Positions 1 to 5,110 of a DNA stretch of 6,409 nucleotides are shown here, in pieces. Source of the DNA: an uncultured Pseudorhodobacter sp. (GTDB lineage Bacteria; Pseudomonadota; Alphaproteobacteria; Rhodobacterales; Rhodobacteraceae); NCBI GenBank assembly GCA_945952425.1, contig CAMFIX010000179.1, forward strand, positions 1 through 6,409, read 5' to 3'. Every line of letters begins with the position of its first letter. Position 1 is the stretch's first letter. The notes below the pieces were generated by a model. The model was given only the letters and a program-made list of their open reading frames with translations. It had not been told where the DNA came from and searched no databases. The position numbers and the translations under genes are program-made.

Positions 1-486
1 CGCCTGACCCGCACCGACCTGCCGGATCAGAACCTGCAGGCGACCTATGCGCGGATGGAGGCCGAGCGCCAGCGCGAGGCCACCGACGAGATCGCGCGCG
101 GCAACGAGGCGGCGCAGCGCATCCGCGCCGAGGCGAGCCGCCAGGCGGCCGAGATCACCTCGGAAGCCGGCAAGCAGGCGGCGATCGTGCGCGGTGCGGC
201 GGATGCCAAGCGCAGCGCGATCTATGCCGAGGCCTATGGCAAAGACCCCGAGTTCTTCGCCTTCTACCGCTCGCTGCAGGCCTATGCGGCGGCGCTGCCC
301 AAGGACAACACCGCTTTCGTGCTGGCGCCGGATGGCGACTTCTTCCGCTATTTCGGGGCCGGGGGGGCGACGCCAGTGATGCCGCCCGCGGTGGCGATGG
401 GCACGACGGGGGCGACCGGGGTCGGCACGACGGTGAACGGCGGGGCGGCGCCGAAACCGGCCGAAGGCTCGGGCGCGGCGCCCTAA
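1..486 (+). CDS. hflC: HflC, protease modulator (3' part only)
   Basis: The reading frame is open from base 1 and ends at TAA 484-486, leaving 161 residues of what is normally a protein of about 290 or more; the start lies outside the window. HflC is a membrane-anchored SPFH/prohibitin-family protein that with HflK forms a large periplasm-facing complex around the AAA protease FtsH and modulates its activity. Visible are the RTDLPDQN stretch, the long charged Ala/Glu/Arg helix typical of the coiled-coil part of SPFH proteins (about residues 16-80), then the very characteristic AEAYGKDPEFFAFYRSLQAY block and the FFRYF end. After FFRYF there is a 43-residue Gly/Ala/Pro/Thr-rich tail of low complexity. 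hflK is expected immediately upstream (inference). degP follows after a terminator, so the two are probably separate transcripts. Confidence 0.95.
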   Translation, partial: RLTRTDLPDQNLQATYARMEAERQREATDEIARGNEAAQRIRAEASRQAAEITSEAGKQAAIVRGAADAKRSAIYAEAYGKDPEFFAFYRSLQAYAAALPKDNTAFVLAPDGDFFRYFGAGGATPVMPPAVAMGTTGATGVGTTVNGGAAPKPAEGSGAAP

Positions 487-506
487 GGCGCCTGCGCCGG
501 ACCGAG

Positions 507-533
507 GGCCCTCCGGTCTCCGGGGGGCCTTTT
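507..533 (+). terminator. Intrinsic terminator after hflC
   Basis: Arms GGCCCTCCGG (507-516) and CCGGGGGGCC (520-529) form a 10-bp stem with one T-G wobble and a 3-base loop TCT, followed at once by TTTT (530-533). It begins 20 bases after the hflC stop, as expected for a rho-independent terminator of the hflKC transcript. Confidence 0.8.
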
Positions 534-567
534 GCTTGGGGCCGGGGGTTTGGGGCCCAAGGCGCTG

Positions 568-741
568 CCGACTGTCCCCGGCGCGCCATGGGCCCGCGGT
601 CGCCCCGCCGACTGCCGGGCAGGGCCCCACCGACTGCGCCCGCCGACTGCGCCCGCTGGTGCCTCGGCCCGACGGTCGTCCCGCCGACCCTCCAGTCGGC
701 AGGGCCGCGGCCGGGGCGTACAGGGCCATCCCCGCAGTCGG
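568..741. repeat. Cluster of six short CCGACTG / CAGTCGG elements
   Basis: The heptamer CCGACTG occurs at 568-574, 608-614, 630-636 and 643-649, and its reverse complement CAGTCGG at 693-699 and 735-741. Most copies extend to GCCGACTGC (or the complement GCAGTCGGC). The four direct copies lie in the left half and the two inverted ones in the right half, so long-range hairpins are possible, for example 642-649 with 693-700. Several copies are followed by C/G-rich filler such as GCCC. The function is unknown to me; a family-specific interspersed short repeat or a protein-binding cluster are both possible. Confidence 0.6.
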
Positions 742-804
742 CAGCGCCCCCCACACGCCCCTCTCGCCCCGGCGTGAAACGGTTGCCCGCCTTGCGTCAC
801 GCTG

Positions 805-872
805 CTTTGACCCCCTTTGATCCGGTTTGCATGGACATCCCCCCTCGCCTTGGCCGATGATGACCCCATATG
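805..872 (+). promoter_or_regulatory. Candidate degP promoter region
   Basis: Two signals are visible. First, CTTTGAccC at 805-813 and CTTTGAtcC at 815-823 form a direct repeat with a 10-base period; the first includes TTGACC (807-812), a good -35 hexamer, but 17 bases downstream is only CATGGA, a poor -10. Second, CCCCATATG at 864-872 closely matches the -10 element of sigma-32 (RpoH) promoters (CCCCATnTA in E. coli); 13 bases upstream is CTCGCCT (844-850), a weak match to the CTTGAAA -35. DegP/HtrA genes are commonly under heat-shock or envelope-stress sigma factors, which makes the second site attractive. The assignment is an inference. Confidence 0.3.
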
Positions 873-904
873 AAAAGGCGCCCGCCGGGGTGACCGGCAC
901 ATCG

Positions 905-911
905 AGAGGAG
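905..911 (+). promoter_or_regulatory. Ribosome binding site fixing the GTG start of degP
   Basis: AGAGGAG at 905-911 is a strong Shine-Dalgarno sequence, seven bases before GTG 919-921. It supports the GTG start, which also gives a complete signal peptide. The seven-base gap together with the last G of the site forms the palindrome GTTCGAAC (911-918). Confidence 0.75.
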
Positions 912-918
912 TTCGAAC

Positions 919-2409
919 GTGCAGTCCCTGAATGTGATCCCCTTCCAGACGCGGCGTGCGGCCAAGGTCTTGGGCGCCCTCGGCCTTGGCCTGGCGCTTT
1001 CCGTCAGCCCGCTGGCCTTCGCGCCCCAGATGATGACCGCCCAGGCCCAGGCCGTGCCGCCCTCCTTCGCCGACCTGGTCGAGAAATTCTCTCCGGCGGT
1101 CGTCGACATCCAGACCTCCTCCATCGTTGCCGCCGAGGCGGGTGGCGAGGGGATGCAGGTGCCCCCGGGCTCGCCCTTCGAGAAGTTCTTCAAGGATTTC
1201 AACGGCGACCAGCCGCCGCCCGACCAGCAGATGCAGCGTTCTGAAGCGCTCGGTTCGGGCTATATCATCTCGGCCGACGGCTATGTCGTGACCAACAACC
1301 ACGTCATCGACGGGGCCGATGATATCGAGGTGCAGACCTTCGGCGGCAAGAATTACAAGGCCAAGCTCGTGGGCCGCGACACCAAGACCGACGTGGCGCT
1401 GCTGAAGATCGACGCGCCCGAGCCTCTGCCCTTCGTCTCTTTCGGCGACAGCGACAAGATGCGGGTCGGCGACTGGGTCGTGGCGATGGGCAATCCCCTG
1501 GGCCAGGGCTTCTCGGTCAGCGCCGGGATCGTCTCGGCGCGCGGCCGGGAACTCAGCGGCACCTATGACGACTTCCTGCAGACCGATGCCGCGATCAACA
1601 AGGGCAACTCGGGCGGGCCGCTGTTCAACGTCAACGGCGAGGTCATCGGGATGAACACCGCCATCCTCTCGCCCTCGGGCGGGTCGATCGGCATCGGTTT
1701 CTCGATGGCGTCGAACGTGGTCTCCAAGGTCGTCGATCAGCTGAAGCAGTTCGGCGAGACGCGGCGCGGCTGGCTCGGCGTGCGCATCCAGGACGTCAGC
1801 CAGGACGTGGCCGATGCGATGGGGCTGAAAGAGGCCAAGGGCGCGCTCGTCACCGATGTGCCGGATGGCCCGGGCAAGGATGCCGGGATCAAATCGGGCG
1901 ACGTGATCCTGACCTTCAACGGCCAGGATGTGAAGGACAGCAAGGAGCTCGTCCGCCGCGTCGCCGATGCGCCCATCGGCAATACCGTGCCCGTGGTGGT
2001 GCTGCGCGAGGGCAAGCAGGTCAGCCTGGATGTCAAGCTCGGCCGTCGCGAGGATGCCGAAAGCACCGCCCAGCCCGCCGCGGACAAGTCGACCAAGCCC
2101 GCGGCGCCGCAGACCGGCGAGCTCTTGGGGATGACCTTGCAGACCGTGACCGACCAGATGATCCAGGATCTCGGCCTGCAGCCGGGCGACAAGGGTCTGG
2201 TGGTGATGAAGGTCGATGTCGCGGCCGAGGCCTATGACAAGGGCCTGCGCGAGGGCGATGTCATCATGGAGGCCGGGCAGCAGAAGGTCACCAGCCTCAA
2301 GGATCTGGAGGCGCGGGTGAAAGAGGCCAAGGACGGCGGTCGCAAGTCGATCCTGCTTCTCGTGCGCACCCAGGGCGACCCGCGCTTCGTGGCGCTGTCG
2401 GTGGAATGA
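919..2409 (+). CDS. degP: Periplasmic serine protease, DegP/HtrA (Do) family
   Basis: A 496-residue protein of full family length. It begins with a Sec signal peptide: basic TRRAAK (11-16), a hydrophobic core (about 17-35) and a likely cleavage after AQAQA near residue 45. The trypsin-like domain (about 50-275) has all catalytic residues: His128 in TNNHVIDG, Asp158 in TDVALLKID and Ser231 in GNSGGPLFN. Residues 72-108 form a Gly/Pro/Gln-rich segment that fits the LA loop of DegP. PDZ1 begins at the GWLGVRI motif (284-290) and runs to about 375; a Pro/Ala/Lys linker (about 380-398) leads to PDZ2 (about 402-496). Proteins of this family degrade or hold misfolded envelope proteins, usually as trimer-based cages whose PDZ domains bind substrate C-termini. 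The GTG start is backed by a strong ribosome binding site. The upstream neighbour hflC and the possible RpoH-like promoter fit a stress-response role. The paralogue names degQ or mucD cannot be excluded. Confidence 0.95.
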   Translation: MQSLNVIPFQTRRAAKVLGALGLGLALSVSPLAFAPQMMTAQAQAVPPSFADLVEKFSPAVVDIQTSSIVAAEAGGEGMQVPPGSPFEKFFKDFNGDQPPPDQQMQRSEALGSGYIISADGYVVTNNHVIDGADDIEVQTFGGKNYKAKLVGRDTKTDVALLKIDAPEPLPFVSFGDSDKMRVGDWVVAMGNPLGQGFSVSAGIVSARGRELSGTYDDFLQTDAAINKGNSGGPLFNVNGEVIGMNTAILSPSGGSIGIGFSMASNVVSKVVDQLKQFGETRRGWLGVRIQDVSQDVADAMGLKEAKGALVTDVPDGPGKDAGIKSGDVILTFNGQDVKDSKELVRRVADAPIGNTVPVVVLREGKQVSLDVKLGRREDAESTAQPAADKSTKPAAPQTGELLGMTLQTVTDQMIQDLGLQPGDKGLVVMKVDVAAEAYDKGLREGDVIMEAGQQKVTSLKDLEARVKEAKDGGRKSILLLVRTQGDPRFVALSVE

Positions 2410-2427
2410 GGCCACTGGCCAAAGGCG

Positions 2428-2453
2428 AAAGGCGGGGGAAACCCCGCCTTTTT
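2428..2453 (+). terminator. Intrinsic terminator after degP
   Basis: Arms AAAGGCGGGG (2428-2437) and CCCCGCCTTT (2442-2451) pair perfectly over 10 bp around a GAAA tetraloop (2438-2441); the T run extends to 2453. It starts 18 bases after the degP stop. The A run on the left flank is short, so it would be a weaker terminator for the convergent minus-strand gene. Confidence 0.85.
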
Positions 2454-2467
2454 CATTTGGGGGGAGT

Positions 2468-2485
2468 GGCGGGGTGAACCCCGCC
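2468..2485 (-). terminator. GC hairpin directly after the lipoprotein stop, twin of the degP terminator
   Basis: Arms GGCGGGG (2468-2474) and CCCCGCC (2479-2485) form a perfect 7-bp stem with a 4-base loop. It abuts the TAG stop of the minus-strand lipoprotein gene (2488-2486). There is no T run on the minus strand after it (ACTCCCCCC follows), so it is not a classical intrinsic terminator; it could protect the 3' end or act with the neighbouring stem. Its 18 bases match 2431-2448 at 16 positions, so this is also a repeat. Confidence 0.5.
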
Positions 2486-3028
2486 CTACTTCACCGGAGT
2501 TGTCACCAGGCCCAGAACCTGCGCCGCCTTCAGCGACAAGACCCCGGTATCCAGCCCGTGATCGGCCTGGAACCGCCGGATTGCCGTCATCGCCCCGGGA
2601 TTCAGCACCCCGTCCAGCGCCCCCAGGTAATAGCCCCGCGCCAGAAGCGCCCGCTGCAGCGTCAGGATCGTGTCGGGCGTCAGCTGGTCGTAGCAGGGCG
2701 TCCTGATCCAGACCTCTGCCGTGTCGCGCACCATCCGTTGGTGGCTCTCGGAGCGATAGGTGGCGGGCGTGGCCGCCCCCTTCGCATCCACCCCGGCCGG
2801 CGAGACGAGATGCGTCACCGTCTCGGTTTCGATCACCGCGGGCAGCGTATCATGGCCCCAGCAGGCGCCTGGCGGTTGGGCGGGGGGGCGGGCGGCATCG
2901 CCCGGCAGGGCCTCGGCCGAGAAGTCCAGCGCCTCGGGGGCCGCGACCGGAATGGCCGGGCCGCAAGCCGCAAGAAGGCAGAGGATCGCGGCGGCACTTG
3001 CGCGCGCGGTCAAGGTCTTGGCCTGCAT
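2486..3028 (-). CDS. Small lipoprotein with C-terminal peptidoglycan-binding domain
   Basis: The chosen start, ATG at 3028-3026, gives 180 residues. It places a lipoprotein signal at the very N-terminus: basic residues K4 and R9, a hydrophobic stretch 12-20 and the lipobox LAAC with Cys22. An open frame extends upstream to 3130, but that would bury the signal peptide behind 34 unlikely residues. Before the ATG is a G-rich stretch (GGGGGGC) that could serve as a weak ribosome binding site. After a Pro/Ala-rich linker comes a segment beginning CWGHDTLPAVIET (Cys56), and a second Cys lies at about 112. Residues 116-174 fit a PG_binding_1 fold: LTPDTILTLQRALLARGYY, then LDGVLNPGAMTAIRRFQ and a closing helix. 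The protein is probably lipid-anchored and binds the cell wall; no catalytic domain is seen, and the exact role is unknown. It converges on degP and diverges from the ferredoxin gene. Confidence 0.85.
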   Translation of the reverse strand: MQAKTLTARASAAAILCLLAACGPAIPVAAPEALDFSAEALPGDAARPPAQPPGACWGHDTLPAVIETETVTHLVSPAGVDAKGAATPATYRSESHQRMVRDTAEVWIRTPCYDQLTPDTILTLQRALLARGYYLGALDGVLNPGAMTAIRRFQADHGLDTGVLSLKAAQVLGLVTTPVK

Positions 3029-3147
3029 GAGCCCCCCGATTTTGCCGCCATCATAGGGGGGCATCGCGCCGGGGGGAAGGGCGGGCGCAGGGCTGGAATT
3101 GGCGCGAAGCTTCAGGTAAAGGGGGCGCAACCAGTCATGAGGGCAAG

Positions 3148-3471
3148 ATGGCCAAGATCACCTATGTGGAATTCGGCGGCAAGGAACATGTGGTCGAGGT
3201 CGCCAATGGCCTGACCGTCATGGAAGGCGCGCGCGACAACGGCGTGCCCGGCATCGAGGCCGAATGCGGCGGCGCCTGCGCCTGCTCGACCTGCCATGTC
3301 TATGTCGATCCCGCCTGGGTGGACAAGCTTCCGAAGAAAGACGCGATGGAAGCCGACATGCTGGACTTCGCCTGGAACCCGGATGCGACGCGCTCGCGCC
3401 TGACCTGCCAGCTGAAGGTCTCGGCCGCGCTGGATGGCTTGAAGGTCTTCATGCCGGAAAAGCAGATCTGA
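3148..3471 (+). CDS. fdxE: 2Fe-2S ferredoxin, adrenodoxin/FdVI type
   Basis: A 107-residue soluble electron carrier of full length. The cluster ligands are Cys40, Cys46, Cys49 and Cys87, in the C-x5-C-x2-C-x37-C pattern of vertebrate-type (adrenodoxin-like) ferredoxins; Cys44 is an extra, non-ligand cysteine. Landmarks such as GLTVMEGARDNGVPGI (21-36), CSTCHVYVDPAWVDKLP (46-62), the RLTCQ block and the end MPEKQI match ferredoxin VI of Rhodobacter capsulatus (FdxE) very closely as I recall it. Proteins of this group are thought to serve Fe-S cluster or haem assembly or to feed electrons to P450-type enzymes; the partner here is not visible. The ribosome binding site GAGGG (3139-3143) lies close to ATG 3148. 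The divergent region to the lipoprotein gene is 119 bases, and I could not pick out a convincing promoter in it. There is no isc operon linkage, so the name FdxB used elsewhere would be less apt. Confidence 0.93.
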   Translation: MAKITYVEFGGKEHVVEVANGLTVMEGARDNGVPGIEAECGGACACSTCHVYVDPAWVDKLPKKDAMEADMLDFAWNPDATRSRLTCQLKVSAALDGLKVFMPEKQI

Positions 3472-3485
3472 ACCCCACCGGGTCG

Positions 3486-3506
3486 CGATTTTTCGCCGAA
3501 AAATCG
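3486..3506. repeat. AT-rich palindrome (TTTTCGCCGAAAA core) downstream of ferredoxin gene
   Basis: Arms CGATTTTT (3486-3493) and AAAAATCG (3499-3506) form a perfect 8-bp inverted repeat around CGCCG. It lies 15 bases after the ferredoxin stop and stands out as AT-rich in GC-rich surroundings. No T run follows, so it is not a standard intrinsic terminator. The 13-base core at 3490-3502 recurs with one change at 5072-5084. Confidence 0.65.
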
Positions 3507-3522
3507 GCGGCGCCCGTTGCGC

Positions 3523-3551
3523 TTGAAGTGGGCGCGGCAAGGGGCTAACAG
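3523..3551 (+). promoter_or_regulatory. Candidate promoter for hisS
   Basis: TTGAAG (3523-3528) and TAACAG (3546-3551) resemble -35 and -10 hexamers at exactly 17 bases spacing, 27 bases before the hisS ATG. The TTGA and TA---A positions match the housekeeping consensus; the rest do not. The short untranslated leader would hold only the ribosome binding site CGGAG (3567-3571). No attenuator-like leader peptide rich in His codons is seen here. Confidence 0.4.
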
Positions 3552-3578
3552 GGGCGCGACCTTTCACGGAGCAGACCC

Positions 3579-5057
3579 ATGGCCGAGAAGATCCGCCGCC
3601 CCCAAGCCCAGACGCCCAAGGGCTTCCGCGACTATTTCGGCGCGGAAGTGACCGAGCGCAAGGCGATGCTGGACAAGATCGCCGGGGTCTACCACCTGTA
3701 TGGCTTCGATCCCCTGGAGACCTCGGCGGTGGAAACCGTCGAGGCTTTGGGCAAGTTCCTCCCCGATGTCGACCGCCCCAACGAGGGGGTTTTCGCCTGG
3801 CAGGACGAGGATGCCGACTGGCTGGCCCTGCGTTACGACCTGACCGCGCCCCTGGCCCGCGTCGCCGCGCAATACCGCAACGACCTGCCCTCGCCCTATC
3901 GCCGCTATGCGATGGGCCCGGTCTGGCGCAACGAAAAGCCGGGCCCGGGGCGGTTTCGCCAGTTCTATCAATGCGATGCCGATACGGTCGGCACGGCCAG
4001 CGTGGCGGCGGATGCCGAGATCTGCGCCATGCTGTCGGACGCCTTGGAGATCGTCGGCATCCCCCGCGGCGACTATGTGGTGAAGGTGAACAACCGCAAG
4101 GTGCTGAATGGGGTGATGGAGGTGGCCGGCGTGCTGGACCCCAATGACCCCACGAAGTTCGAGGCCGAACGCGGCATCGTGCTCCGCGCCATCGACAAGA
4201 TCGACCGGCTGGGGGACGAGGGCGTGCGGGCTCTGTTGGGGGAGGGCCGCAAGGATGAGAGCGGCGATTTCACCAAGGGCGCGGGGTTGAGTGCCGAGCA
4301 GGCCGAGGTCGTCATGGGCTTCACCACCGCGCGGCGCGACACTGGCGCCGCCACCGTGGCGCGCCTGCGCGAGCTGGTCGGCGGCTCGACCCTCGGCGCC
4401 GAAGGCGTCGCCGAGCTGGAAACCATCGCCGAACTGCTTGACCGCCAAGGCTACGGCCCCGACCGCATCCTGCTCGACCCCGGTGTCGTCCGCGGCCTCG
4501 GCTATTACACCGGCCCGGTCTTCGAGGCCGAACTCACCTTCGAAATCCTGGATGAGAAGGGCCGCAAGCGCCAGTTCGGCTCGGTCGCGGGCGGCGGGCG
4601 CTATGACGGGCTCGTCAAGCGCTTCACCGGGCAGGACGTCCCGGCCACCGGCGTTTCCATCGGCGTCGACCGGCTTCTGGCCGCGCTGCGGGCCAAGGGA
4701 CGCGGCATGGCCGACACCACCGGCCCCGTCGTCGTCACGGTGATGGACCGAGAGCGGATGGCCGATTACATGGCCATGGTGGGCGAACTCCGCCAGGCCG
4801 GTATCCGCGCAGAACTCTATCTCGGCAATCCGAAGAACTTCGGCAACCAATTGAAATACGCCGACAAACGCCAAAGCCCGGTCGCCGTGATCCAGGGGGG
4901 CAACGAGGCCGAGAAGGGCAGCGTCATCCTGAAAGACCTCATCCTCGGCGCGAAAATCGCCGCAGGCGCCAGCCTGGAGGAGTGGAAATCCCGCCCCGCC
5001 CAGGTCGAGATCTCCCGCGCCGATCTGGTGGCCGAAGTCCGAAAGATGCTCTCGTGA
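3579..5057 (+). CDS. hisS: Histidyl-tRNA synthetase, alphaproteobacterial type
   Basis: A 492-residue class II aminoacyl-tRNA synthetase that charges tRNA-His with histidine, using ATP, in the cytoplasm. It is longer than the E. coli enzyme (424). Landmarks in order: TPKGFRDYF (12-20), RYDLTAPLAR (85-94), motif 2 around VWRNEKPGPGRFRQFYQ (115-131, with Arg117, Glu119 and Arg127), an inserted helical region (about 190-290), the histidine-specific block RGLGYYTGPVFEAE (305-318), GGGRYDGLV (338-346) and motif 3 GVSIGVDRLL (358-367, with Arg365). The anticodon-binding domain follows from about 384 to the end (VVVTVMDRE, then LGNPKNFGNQLKYADK). The motif 2 loop is the variant found in the alphaproteobacterial HisRS group rather than the ERPQKGRYRQF form of E. 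coli. At residue 308 there is Gly where E. coli has Asp (RGLDYY). The ribosome binding site CGGAG sits seven bases before ATG 3579. It heads a probable hisS–hisZ–hisG transcript. Confidence 0.96.
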   Translation: MAEKIRRPQAQTPKGFRDYFGAEVTERKAMLDKIAGVYHLYGFDPLETSAVETVEALGKFLPDVDRPNEGVFAWQDEDADWLALRYDLTAPLARVAAQYRNDLPSPYRRYAMGPVWRNEKPGPGRFRQFYQCDADTVGTASVAADAEICAMLSDALEIVGIPRGDYVVKVNNRKVLNGVMEVAGVLDPNDPTKFEAERGIVLRAIDKIDRLGDEGVRALLGEGRKDESGDFTKGAGLSAEQAEVVMGFTTARRDTGAATVARLRELVGGSTLGAEGVAELETIAELLDRQGYGPDRILLDPGVVRGLGYYTGPVFEAELTFEILDEKGRKRQFGSVAGGGRYDGLVKRFTGQDVPATGVSIGVDRLLAALRAKGRGMADTTGPVVVTVMDRERMADYMAMVGELRQAGIRAELYLGNPKNFGNQLKYADKRQSPVAVIQGGNEAEKGSVILKDLILGAKIAAGASLEEWKSRPAQVEISRADLVAEVRKMLS

Positions 5058-5110
5058 CCCAGGCCCCCAAATTTTCGCAGAAAATTTGCCCCCCGGCCGC
5101 GCGATGCTGA
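5054..5110 (+). CDS. Possible 18-codon coupling ORF at the hisS–hisZ junction
   Basis: GTG at 5054-5056 overlaps the hisS stop (GTGA) and opens an 18-residue frame, MTQAPKFSQKICPPAARC, ending at TGA 5108-5110. That stop overlaps the presumed hisZ start in the arrangement ATGcTGA (5104-5110). The reading frame spans the AT-rich palindrome 5068-5088. It has no His-rich stretch, so it is not a classical his attenuator peptide. It may carry ribosomes to the hisZ start, may be a relic of an older hisZ start now out of frame, or may be chance. It has only a weak purine stretch (GAAAGA) upstream. Confidence 0.25.
   Translation: MTQAPKFSQKICPPAARC
5068..5088. repeat. AT-rich palindrome (TTTTCGCAGAAAA core) at the hisS–hisZ junction
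   Basis: Arms CAAATTTT (5068-5075) and AAAATTTG (5081-5088) form a perfect 8-bp inverted repeat around CGCAG, 10 bases after the hisS stop. Arm length, loop size and 12 of the 13 core bases match the palindrome at 3486-3506. On the transcript it would form a hairpin shortly before the hisZ start, with no T run after it. Confidence 0.65.

Larger units (their letters stand above)
534..918. other. Gene-free GC-rich spacer between hflC and degP
   Basis: No convincing coding region is seen on either strand: the open frames here give proteins rich in Arg/Pro/Gly/Ala that look like GC-driven chance ORFs. Just after the hflC terminator is an imperfect hairpin with CTTGGG at 535-540 and CCCAAG at 556-561, which could be a second terminator-like structure. 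The middle (568-741) holds six CCGACTG/CAGTCGG elements, listed separately. The last 120 bases are less GC-rich and hold the probable degP promoter and leader. A small hairpin, GCCGG (884-888) with CCGGC (894-898), lies just before the degP ribosome binding site. A small RNA in this spacer cannot be excluded from sequence alone. Confidence 0.6.

Noticed and set aside
911..918. GTTCGAAC palindrome directly before the degP start
   Set aside because: An eight-base palindrome next to a ribosome binding site can occur by chance, and there is no second copy or known operator to support it.
877..918. RNA thermometer in the degP leader
   Set aside because: The only clear stem (884-888 with 894-898) does not cover the ribosome binding site, and no complementary stretch to AGAGGAG is convincing.
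483..1202. Minus-strand frames of about 200-240 residues across the hflC–degP spacer
   Set aside because: They run through the terminator, the repeat cluster and the degP signal peptide, and have Arg/Pro/Gly/Ala-rich composition as expected from GC-rich DNA without stops.
3029..3130. Upstream extension of the lipoprotein gene to an ATG at 3130
   Set aside because: It would put 34 non-signal residues before a perfect lipoprotein signal peptide and take up most of the divergent promoter region.
2474..3214. 246-residue plus-strand frame opposite the lipoprotein gene
   Set aside because: Arg/Gly/His/Pro-rich shadow; the minus-strand frame has a lipobox and a peptidoglycan-binding domain and is clearly the real one.
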